Below are positions 32,295 to 41,800 of a stretch of 64,000 nt of DNA, piece after piece. The notes beneath the pieces are model-generated. The model was not told the origin of the DNA. It was given only the letters and a program-made list of their open reading frames with translations, and made no database searches. A program made the translations under genes and the position numbers. The stretch's first letter is position 1. The number at the start of each line of letters is the position of its first letter. This DNA comes from Cyanophora paradoxa (taxonomy: Eukaryota > Glaucocystophyceae > Cyanophorales > Cyanophoraceae), in contig QPMI01000207.1 in NCBI GenBank assembly GCA_004431415.1, positions 1-64,000 on the forward strand, written 5' to 3'.

Positions 32295-33054
32295 CGTGAC
32301 CCTGAGCAGCGCGGAGGCCCGAGTCGGCGGCGATCGGACGAATCGTAGCTATGTGTTGGGCTGGATCGGAGATATAGAATGCGCCTGAGTAGCCACAGCG
32401 CACCGGAAGGAGCTTGGTCGAAGCTGCGCGGCCGGAGAAGTAACCCACCGACGGGAACCCGCGAGGAAGAGCCTCGATCGCTCGCTGACTTCCAAGCTGC
32501 GTGCCCGCAGCGGTCTTGTCGACGAGGTTGCGGTTCGGGGGGCGCGGGTGGGCGCTTCGGATGTTGCGAGGGACTGAGCGGTGCGCTTGATAGGGCTGAC
32601 TAGCGTGCCAACAAAAGCAGTCTGATTAACCTGAACCTGGCCGCTCATCCCCCGCTGCTCGAGGTTTAGCGCCGATCGCACAGCTGCGGCGAATCGAAGG
32701 CGTACCCCTCTCCTTCAGCTCTCAGCTCAGCTCTGAGCTCTACCGGTAGCTTTGAGGGGCTCTGAGCCTCTTGCGGCCACTCGGCCTGCTGTTTATGAGC
32801 TGCTTGAGCGCTTATTAATTATGTCAACAAGCACGAAGGGCGACTGGATCTGGTCCGCTGTTCGCCGTGCACTCTAGCTGTTGCTCCTGGCTGATGAGAG
32901 CCGCCGCTTGTAGGAAGGTCTTTGGTAGAAGTGACTGGCGTTACGGTTTGCTGGCTGCCCCTCCCACGTGCTGCTTCCCACTCGATCTACATCACGATTT
33001 CGATTATAGGTCGATACTGCGGCGCATGCTGGGGGGACGATAGCGGTACTGTGC
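32295..33054. other. Intergenic region between ARMT1 and a small unknown gene
   Basis: About 760 bp, GC-moderate. It has an AGCTC-rich stretch (TTCAGCTCTCAGCTCAGCTCTGAGCTC, 32714-32740). No supported gene is present; open frames here lack the spliced exon pattern of neighbours. Confidence 0.45.
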
Positions 33055-33821
33055 GTCCGATCGATGACTTTGACAGGGCCTGCCAGGTTCGTGCTCAGCA
33101 TCGCCAGGAGTACGCACGCGCTGCCGACCCCCGGCCGGCGCGGCGCTTGCAGAAACACGACGCGTGCTATGAGGGCGCGACGAAGGCGTGGTGGCCTTCC
33201 CTCGCGCGGCGAGGGTGCGCGCGCGTAGCAGCTCCGCTCGTGAAGCAAGTGGCGCGCCGATGCCGCCCGCAGGTGCGACGCGAAGCTGCTGCTGGAGCTG
33301 ATGAGGCACGGGGGCCCTATCGCGACTCCGAAGAAGCTGCTCGCCTCGCAGCACTACCGCCCCCGCACCGTCGAGGATATGCAGAAGAACCCCCTCTACG
33401 CGCATTGCGTCCAGGCCGGTGCCGAGCCGCCTCCCCCATCCCGCCCCGCCCCGGCCTCCTCGCCGCCTTCCCCTGAGCGGCGGGACCCGCGCGGCGCGCA
33501 GGCACGGTGCCTCCGCCGAAGGTGCACGACGACGGGAGGCCCGCCGGGGCCCCCGCGCGCGTCTCCTACGCGGCGCGGATGCCGCTGGGGCGGGCGGGGG
33601 GCGAGGCGGGGACCTCGCGGGGGTACGGGGCGACGGCGTACAGGGCGGGGGACGCGGAGGCAGGGGACCAGGAGGAGGAGCCCGGGGGCGAGGAGGAGGC
33701 GGGGGCGGGGGAGCTCGGGGAGGCGGCCCCCCCCCATGCGGACGGCGAGGCGGGCGGCCCCGGCGACCTCCCGCCCCTCGCCGAGCCGCCCGACCCCCAC
33801 GCACCGCTCCCGCTCCTCTAG
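33055..33821 (+). CDS. Small protein of unknown function
   Basis: Not recognised. An exon with AADPRPARRLQKHDACYEGA ending near 33190 can be joined by a GTGGCC...CCCGCAG intron to CDAKLLLELMRHGGPIATPK (from 33272), then LLASQHYRPRTVEDMQKNPL and YAHCVQ. A second intron (about 33418-33502) has the local pattern CCTGAGCGG...GCGCAG and leads to TVPPPKVHDDGRPAGAPARV. The last part is acidic, Gly/Glu/Ala-rich and ends PDPHAPLPLL at TAG 33819-33821. The unusually Lys/His/Tyr/Gln-rich central exon in a GC-rich genome is the best sign of real coding. The start is not identified; upstream in-frame sequence lacks a clear ATG. Confidence 0.45.
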
Positions 33822-34094
33822 CCCTCCCCCCGCGTTCCAGCCGCTCCCTCCGCGCCTCTCCAGATTTAATTATGGTTTCGGTTATTTAATTATGAGCATT
33901 AATATAAACGATCTGAGCCTTAGCCAAGACCAGTTGATGCCGTGCATGCGCACGCGCCCCGCCCCATGCCGGCCCTCGGGGCCTGCAGCACCCGCCCACT
34001 TTGCCCAGGCGCAGGCTACCGGCGCTGCTCTCCGTCTTCGCGTTCGTACGCGTACAGGGCGCGCTGCGAGCCCGGGATTCCGCCCGCGCTGAGG

Positions 34095-35635
34095 CTACCG
34101 GCCGCCCTTGCCCCGCATCTTCTGCCGCTTGCTCTTCCCGGGCCGGTTCGTGTTGCCCTTCTTCTTGCCGCCGCCCTGCTTCATGCCCTGCGATGCCTTC
34201 TTCTGCGCGCCAGCCAAGTGAGGTCGAGGCGGGGGCAACGCCGGGCGGCCGCTGCCGGGGCGGCGCACCGACATGAAGGCGTCGCCGCGGGCGTTGTTCT
34301 TCTTCAGCTTGAAGCCGCGCGTGTCCCCCGCCGACTCCCCCGTGTTCGCCTTCGCGTGCTTCTTCTTGCCCCCGAACCCGTACTTCTCGTCCTGTACCCC
34401 CGCCCCGCCCGTCGGCGCACGCCCACGGGGCCCCCCGCCCCTCTCGCCGCCCACCTTCTTCCTCCGTTTCGCGTTGGGCGCCCCCCGGCCCTCCTTGCCG
34501 CCCTTGCTGCCCTGCGAGCCGCTGCCGCCCCGCTGAGCAGCGGCGCGGCGAGGCGGGGGGCGGGGGGCGGCGCACGCCGAGTCGCGGGGCCGCTTCCTGC
34601 CCCTCTCCTGGTCCGAGCCGCCCTCGTGGTCCAGCGAGATGCCGAACTCGGGATCCGCCTTGTCGCCCCCCACCTCTGCCGGCGCGCATCGGGCGGTGCG
34701 CGGGGCGGTGCGCGGGGCGGGGCGGGGCGGGGGCGGACGCTTGCGCCACTTGGCGATGTCGGAGATGTTCTTCTTCTTCTGCTGCGCCTTCTCCTGCTCG
34801 CGCTTGACCTGCACCTGCTTGCCGAACTTGGCGAGCTCCCGCTGCCGCCGCCGCTCCGCAGCGCCCTCGATCCGCTTCTTCTCCTCCAGCAGCCTGTTTT
34901 TGATCTGCCGCCCCCGTCGGCGCCGCGCGGGGCGCGTGGGGGGCCGGGGGGCCGCCCTCCCCGGGGCACCTTGAGCATGTGCGTGTCGGACTTGACCATC
35001 TCCGCGAAGTAGTCCGCCGGGCGCCTAAACGGCACCTGTGCATCGTCCAGGATCTTCTGCGCCGCCTTCACGCCCGCCAGCGCCGCCTCGTAGCTTCCCC
35101 GCTCATCAGCGCTGCGCCCAGACCGACGGGGCGGGGGCCACACGCACAAGGCAACCTCGCGCCCCAGATCGTCCTCGGGATTCTCGACGGTCACGGGCCG
35201 CTCGGGCGTGATCGCCAGCGTCTCAATCCAGGCGTCGTCGGGCAGCTTGATGTCCTCGAGCTTCTGCAGTAGCGCAGCCTGCGCGATCGGAGCGGCTTCA
35301 GAATCGGCGCACGGCACCACGCATGCTTCGCACGCAGGAACCGCCGCGTACGCGAGGCGGCATGGGATCGCGATCGGGATGCGGGCGAGGCACACCGTGT
35401 TGTTGACGTGGGGCCGCGATCCCTTGTTCCTGAGGCCCTCTAGCGCTAACCTCTCGAGCTCCGCCTCCTCCTCGTCCTCCTCGTCCTCGTCCTCGCCGAG
35501 CACCGCCGACCGCTTGACTGGCTGCGGCTTGAAGGAGTCCTCCAGATCTGAGAGATCGTCATCCTCCTCCTCATCATCCTCCTCGTCGCGCGCTCTCCGC
35601 TTGCTGTGCTGGCCGGCCTTCTTCGCCTTCGGCAT
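34095..35635 (-). CDS. EBP2: Ribosome biogenesis protein EBP2
   Basis: Nucleolar 60S-assembly factor (EBNA1BP2/Ebp2 family) needed for 27S pre-rRNA processing. ATG at 35635 opens a basic then acidic N-terminus (KAKKAGQHSKRRARDEEDDE). The conserved core follows: LLQKLEDIKLPDDAWIETL (about 35215-35275), SYEAALAGVKAAQKILDDAQ and VPFRRPADYFAEMVKSDTHM (34985-35045), then KNRLLEEKKRIEGAAERRRQ, KFGKQVQVKREQEKAQQKKK and NISDIAKWRKRPP. The C-terminus has the diagnostic QDEKYGFGGKKKHAKANTGE, GFKLKKNNARGDAFMS and GNTNRPGKSKRQKMRGKGGR ending at TGA 34095. These match the family block KYGFGGKK...RPGK.RR.KM. Length and order are normal. It is head-to-head with PLRG1. Confidence 0.92.
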
Positions 35636-35695
35636 TTTTTTGCGGGTCAGTTTGCAACTCGGCGAGGTCGCCAGCGAGAGGCCGAAGCGGGCGCG
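35636..35695. promoter_or_regulatory. 60-bp shared promoter between EBP2 and PLRG1 start codons
   Basis: ATG of EBP2 (35633-35635, minus) and ATG of PLRG1 (35696-35698, plus) face each other across only 60 bp. It contains a T7 tract and GGGTCAGTTTGCAACTCGG, with no TATA box. Both products work in nuclear RNA maturation, so co-expression from one bidirectional promoter is likely (inference). Confidence 0.6.
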
Positions 35696-38528
35696 ATGGC
35701 GCCTCCAGCGGTAGCCGCAGAGCTACCGGTGGAACAGCGAACAGTGCAGACCCTCACATTTCAGAGTTTGAAGCGGACTCGGGACATGTTCGTGAACAAC
35801 TATGGTATGCGGCCCGCTGACGACGCCGAAAGGTCCGCAATCTGTCGCATTTTCGATCGGTCCGCGAAACGAACCCGTTCGCGCAGCCAACGCGTCAAGA
35901 TCCTCAGCAAAGTGCTCGATGAGTACGATGCCGTGAAGGATATCCCGCCGCCCGCCCAGGTCAACACAGTTACCGCCTCGGGCTCTGCAGCACCGCCCGG
36001 CTCGATCCCTCTCTTCATTCATCCCTCCCAAGTCATGTCGAAGGAGACCGCAAATGCGCCCGACCGTCCTGTCGTCGCGGGCACCCACGCCTTCCCCAAC
36101 GCTCCCGGTACGTCGCATGTGGTCATAATAGCGTTCCCAGCCGATTGCGGCTCATTGCGCCGCCTTCAGGCGTCGCCCTCACCCCCGATACCGCCGCGGA
36201 GTCCAACCCATCCGAAAGCGCCATCGAACGCGTCCTTGAATCCCTTCCTCGTCCAAACAAAGCGTGCGTCTGCGTCCGCGATCGCGGCCGCGCGCTAGCA
36301 GCACCATCCCGATCGATCAGCCACCCATTAGCCATCCCGGCTATGCGCCCGCTCCGAATCAGCCATCCTCGGAAGCTTTCTTTTCGATGCTTTCGAGGGC
36401 AGAGTGCGGGGGGTCCAGGGCCTCGCGCCTGACCTTCAGGGGTCCTCCGCTAGTTTACCCTCGAAGAGAAACCGTTTCCTATTAAAACAGCCTCCGCCAC
36501 ATCCGCCGCGGCTGCTGTGTCGGAAGGTCACGACATGCTTAGCTCCTTTCCACCCTCCCACCTTTCGAGGGCAGAGTGCGGGGGATCCAGGGCCTCGCGC
36601 CTGACCTTCAGGGGTCCTCCGCTAGTTTACCCTCGAAGAGGAACCGTTTCCTATTAAAACAGCCTCCGCCACATCCGCCGCGGCTGCTGTGTCGGAAGGT
36701 CACGACATGCTTAGCTCCTTTCCACCCTCCCACCTTTCGAGGGCAGAGTGCGGGGGATCCAGGGCCTCGCGCCTGACCTTCAGGGGTCCTCCGCTAGTTT
36801 ACCCTCGAAGAGGAACTGTTTCCTATTAAAACAGCCTCCGCCACATCCGCCGCGGCTGCTGTGTCGGAAGGTCACGACATGCTTAGCTCCTTTCCACCCT
36901 CCCACCTTTCGAGGGCAGAGTGCGGGGGATCCAGGGCCTCGCGCCTGACCTTCAGGGGTCCTCCGCTAGTTTACCCTCGAAGAGGAACCGTTTCCTATTA
37001 AAACAGCCTCCGCCACATCCGCCGCGGCTGCTGTGTCGGAAGGTCACGACATGCTTAGCTCCTTTCCTCTTTTCCGAACCCCGTTCCCGAAATCGCTCAG
37101 TGTCCTCGCCGTCTCTTCTCAATTGCGGCCAGCCGCGTTGACGCCCGGCCCTGCAGGCAAACGGCGAGCGCCCTTGTCGCCTACACGGGCGGGGCGCCCA
37201 AGACGCCGGGCGCACCGGGCGGCTCGACCCCCAACCTCGCACAGGCCCTCATGCTGAAGACGAAGAACACAATACGCCCGGACTGGCACCCGCCCTGGAA
37301 GCTCATGCGGGTGCGCCCTCGGGCGGGCGCGGCGCCGGGGTCTGGGGCGGGGGCCGACCCCGCGGCAGGTGATCTCGGGGCACCTGGGCTGGGTGCGCTG
37401 CGTGACGGTGGACTGCAGCAACGAGTGGTTCGCCACAGGCTCGGCGGACCGCACCATCAAGGTGCCGCCGCCGCCGCCGCCCGCGCCGGCTCCTGGCCCC
37501 GCGCGGCGCGCCGATGGCCGCGGCGCCGGCAGGTGTGGGACCTCGCGTCGGGGACGCTGAAGCTGACCCTCACGGGCCACATCAGCGCCGTCCGCGGGCT
37601 CGTCTCCAGCGAGCGCCACCCGTACCTCTTCTCCGTCGCCGAGGACAAGACGGTCAAGTGCTGGGACCTCGAGTGCAACAAGGTGATCCGGCAGTACCAC
37701 GGGCACCTCTCGGGCGTCTACTCGTGCGCCGTGCACCCGACCCTCGACCTCCTCTTCACCGGCGGCCGCGACTCGACCGTCCGCGTGCGCCCTGTCGCCC
37801 CCGCCGCCACGCGCCCCGCCCCTCGCGCGCCCCGCGGCGGCCGACGGGGCCGGCGGGGGCGCAGGTGTGGGACATCCGGACGAAGGCGCAGATCCACTGC
37901 CTGAGCGGGCACACGAACACGGTGGCGCACGTGATGGCGCAGGGCGTCGACCCCCAGGTCGTCTCCTGCTCGATGGACACGACCGTCAAGCTCTGGGACC
38001 TCGCCGCCGGCAAGTGCATGGTCACCCTCACGAACCACAAGAAGAGCGTGCGCGGCGGCGCGCTGCACCCGAAGGAGTTCACGTTCGCGACGGCGTCGGC
38101 GGACAACATCAAGAAGTGGAAGCTGCCCAAGGGCGAGTTCCTCCACAACCTCTCGGACCACAAGGCCATCGTCAACTGCCTCGCCGTCAACGCCGACGGC
38201 GTCCTCGCCTCGGGCGCCGACAACGGCTCGATGTGCTTCTGGGACTGGCGCACGGGCTACAACTTCCAGCAGACGCAGACGGTGGCGCAGCCGGGCTCGC
38301 TGGACGCCGAGTGCGGCATCTTCGCGATGGCCTTCGACGTCACGGGCTCCCGCCTCATCGTCGGCGAGGCCGACAAGTCCATCAAGATCTGGCGCGAGGA
38401 CGAGACCGCCACCCCCGAGGTGCCCCCGCCCCGCCCCGCCCCGCCCCACGCCCCGGCCGACGCCGGCGCCCGCCCCGCAGACGCACCCCATCGACTTCAA
38501 GCCGGAGACGGCGCCCAAGCGGTGGTAG
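35696..38528 (+). CDS. PLRG1: Pleiotropic regulator 1 (PRL1/PLRG1/Prp46), WD40 splicing factor
   Basis: Core Prp19-associated spliceosome component. The N-terminal exon [20 protein letters not shown] contains the helical [17 protein letters not shown]. After variable exons ([39 protein letters not shown]) and a repeat-bearing stretch, the family core starts [12 protein letters not shown]. Seven WD40 blades follow: [19 protein letters not shown] (37371-37428), [100 protein letters not shown] and [20 protein letters not shown]. The end is [19 protein letters not shown], spliced to [15 protein letters not shown] with stop at 38526-38528, the exact PRL1-type ending. Introns in the WD40 part are GTGCG/GTGCC to GCAG. 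Confidence 0.95.
36390..37067 (+). repeat. Four tandem copies of a 172-bp unit inside the PLRG1 gene
   Basis: Copies start at 36390, 36562, 36734 and 36906; they differ by only a handful of bases (e.g. GGGGGGTCC in copy 1, GGAACTG in copy 3). 172 is not a multiple of three, so read-through translation would shift frame in each copy. Each unit carries splice-like signals: GGTCCTCCGCTA then GTTTACCCTC, TTTCCTATTAAAACAG, a 36-nt segment, then AAGGTCACGAC. They lie between the N-terminal exons and the WD40 exons, so they are either one repeat-rich intron or repeated cassette exons. Confidence 0.95.
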
Positions 38529-38852
38529 CGGCGCAGCCGCAGCCGCCCCGCGCCTCGACCCGCATCGCCGCCCCGCGCGGCCCCCGCCGGCTCGCCCCGC
38601 ACTCCACGCCTCTCCGCGTCTGTATTTGAATTCCAGCGGTGGTGTCGAGGCTTTGCGGCCAAGCAGTGCGAACCGACGCGATTCTCGGGGAACCAGGAGC
38701 CCTCGGATTTGCACGATTCTGAGTGCAGTCGACCGATGAAGACAAACTGCCCACCGCACACTAGGCCTGCGGCAAGGACTGGAACACTGCACGAGACTGC
38801 TGCAAGCAAAAAAAAAAAAGCAACGCGATCACACGCACAGCGCGGGTTGGAA

Positions 38853-41800
38853 CTAGAGCCACGTGGACTCGAACTCGCCGGGGGGCGGGGCGGGGCGCCC
38901 GAGGGCCGGCACCCGCACGCCCGTCTCGGCGGCGAGGCGCAGGGCTGCGGCGAGGGCGGCGGTGGCGGCGGCCGGCTCGGGCTCGGCGCGGGCGAGGCGG
39001 AGGCGGGCGGCGACCTCGAAGGGGCGCAGGCCGAGGCGCGATAGCCCGGCGGCGGCGGCGCGGAGGTGCAGCAGGCGGCTGCGCGGGGCGAGGCCGGGCC
39101 GCTCCGCGCGCGCCACCTCGACGAAGGGGCGAGCGCCGGCAGTCGCTTCCGGCACGTCTCCTCGAGCAGCGCCTGCACGCTCCTCGCCAGCCGCTCCGCC
39201 CGCCGCAGCGCCTCCGCCGCCTCCTCCGCCGTGGGCCAGGCGGGGCCCGGGCCGGGGCCGGGGCCGGGGCCGGCCTCGCTCTTCTCGGTGGGGGCGACGG
39301 AGGAGCGCGGCGGGCCGCGCCGGCCGCAGAAGAGGGAGGCGAGGCCGCGGGGCGCCCCCGGCCAGGGCCGCCCGCGCGCGCACCCAGAGGCTGAACTCCA
39401 GCAGGATGGCCGGCAGCACTGGCGGGCGGGGCGGAGCGGGGCGGTCGGTGAGGGGCGGCGGGGGCCGAGGGGGCGGGGCGGGGCGGGGCGCACGGAGGGC
39501 GACCCAGCTCATGGTGGCGCGCTCGGCGCGCCAGATGGCGACGCTCGCCTCCGCGTGGGCGAGGGCATCTGCGAGGCGCCCCGCCCGCCACGCCAGCAGG
39601 CACTTGCCAGCGCGCAGGATCTCCAGGATCCACCACCGCATCGCCTTGTACTCCGCCACGCCCTGCGCGCGCGCTCGGCGGGCGAGCGGGGGCCTGGGGC
39701 GGGGCGGGCGGGGCGCCTGCTGGGCCTGGCGGAGGAGGGCGGCCGCCTCCTCGTCGCCCCCCGCGAGCACCGCGCCGAAGGCCCCCACGAGGGCCGCGAG
39801 GAAGGCCCCGTAGCTCCCCGCCCCGAGCCGCGAGGCGAAGACGGCCGCCTCCTCGCAGCTGCGCCGCGCCTCGGCGAGGCGGCCCGTCACGAGGAGCGGC
39901 ACGGCGGCGGCGGCGAGCAGCTCGTGGTTGTTCGGCTGCGGGCTCGCCACCCCGGAGGCCGCCCGGAACCTGCGCCCGCCGCCCTCGCCACGCGCCCCCG
40001 GCGGCGGGAGGGCGGGCGGGGCACCGGCGGGCGCCCTCGGCGAAGTTGCCGGCGCGGCAGAGCTGCATCCCCGCGTGGTTGTCGCACGCCGCGCGCGCCG
40101 CGTCGACGTCGAGCCGCTCCGCCAGCCGCTGCGCCTGCGCCCCCGCCTCGGGGGAGCCCGACGGGGAGGGGGCGGGGCGGGGCGGGGCGGGCCTGGACGA
40201 GGAGGGCGGCGCCCTGGGCGGAGAAGCCGACGGCGTCCAGGAGCGTGCTGAAGTTGGCCCACACGCTGCGCCCCCCCCGGTCCCTCAGCGACCCGGGGTG
40301 CGGTGCGGCCGCATCGGCGGGCCCACCGGCACTCGGCGAGGCCCAGGCGGTCACGGGGAAGCCCCTCTGCAAGGGGAGGCTCGCGGGGGCGGGGCCGGCG
40401 GGCGGGATGGGGCGGGGGCGGCGGCACCGACGATCTCGAAGGCGCGGACGAGGGCGAGGGTGACCCAGGCGAAGCCGCCGCGGCCGCCGAAGCTCTCCTT
40501 CAGGAGGCCCGTCCAGAAGAGGATGAGGAGCGCCTCCAGCAGCGCCTCCCGCTGCCCGTCGCTCTCGGGCGCGTGCAGCCAGTGCGAGCCGCGCCCCCCC
40601 GGCCCCGCCCTCCCGACCCGCCCCGCCGCCCTCCACGCCCGCAGGTAGATCCCTGCCGCCGCCGGCGTGAGGCGCGAGTGGCGAGGGCGGACGGGGGCGG
40701 ACCGAGGGCGGCGGCGGGGCCGATGCGGGAGCGGGGCATGGGCTCGCCGAGGGTGAGGAGGCAGGCCTCGGCCGCCTCGCCGGCCTCGTCGAAGTCGCCC
40801 GAGTAGTTCAGCGCCAGCGCGAGGTGCCGCAGCGCCCCCGCCCGCACCGCCCGCCACCGTCCCGCCTCCGCCCCGCCCCGCCCCGCCCCGCCCCCGCCCC
40901 GAGCGCCGCCGCTGGCCCCCGCTCGCCGGCGGGGCGGGGGCCGCAGGGAGGCGGGGAGGGGCGGGAAGGCGGCGGGGCCGCAGAGCTCGAGGTCGTCGAT
41001 GGCGGCGATGAGCTCGCCGAAGAGGCGCCGCGCCTCGCGCAGCGCGTTGGCGCGCGCCGCCGCCCGCGCCGCCCGCTCGAGGTGCACCAGCGCCCGCTCG
41101 GGCTCGCCGGCCGCGCGCCAGTGCAGTCTGCCGGCGGGCCGCCTCGGCACGCAGCGGGTGCGGGGAGGGGGGCGGGGCGGGCGGGGCGCACGCGATGGCG
41201 GCCGGCTCGTCGGGGCGGTGCTCCTCGAGCCAGCGGGCGAGGCGCCCGTGCACCTCCACGCGCAGGCCCGACGGGATCCCAGCGTACACCGCGTCCCTGC
41301 CCCCGCCCGCCCGCTCAGGGGCCGGCGGGGCGCGGGGCCGGCGGGGGCCGGCGCGGGCACCGGAGGAGGGCGTGGAGGAAGCAGAAGGCCTGCTGCGGGG
41401 CCGGCCACGGCCTCTGCTCCGCCCCCTCCTTCCCCTCCTCCCCCTCGCTCCCCTCTTCCTCGTCGTCGTAGACCGATCCTGCATCTTCGGCGCGCTCGCT
41501 CGCAGGCTCCGAGCCGCCCACCTCCTGCGGCGGCCCCGTCAGCCGCGCGCGGCCCGGCGCGGGGGCGCAGGGGGCGGGCGGACGGCGATGAGGCCGGCGC
41601 GGCGGAGGGTGCGGAAGGCGCGGCGGAGAGCGGGGGCGCCGAGGCCGCTGGGGTCGGCGGCGAGGGCCTGCTCGCAGCTGAAGTCGGATCCGGCGACGGC
41701 GAGGAGCTTGAGGAGGGCGTGGGCGTGGGAGGGCAGCTGGTCGACCCGCGCCAGCACGATCTGCTGGATCTGCGCCCCCGCGTGAGGGCGCACCCGAGCC

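Noticed and set aside
32874-33054. N-terminal exon of the small unknown gene beginning at 32922
   Set aside because: The frame is open but lacks an ATG, and the sequence has intergenic composition; only the part after about 33055 joins sensibly to later exons.
36390-37067. CRISPR array
   Set aside because: Units are 172 bp and directly adjoining, with no unique spacers, in a eukaryotic gene.
36404-37141. Four repeated 66-residue proteins ([15 protein letters not shown]...)
   Set aside because: They are translations of the 172-bp tandem repeat in one frame; each overlaps the next, contains splice-like signals and shows no coding bias.
38809-38822. A12 run as a retroposed poly(A) tail
   Set aside because: It lies in the 324-bp spacer between the convergent PLRG1 and cyclase stops, with no target-site duplication; on the minus strand it is just a T run after the cyclase stop.
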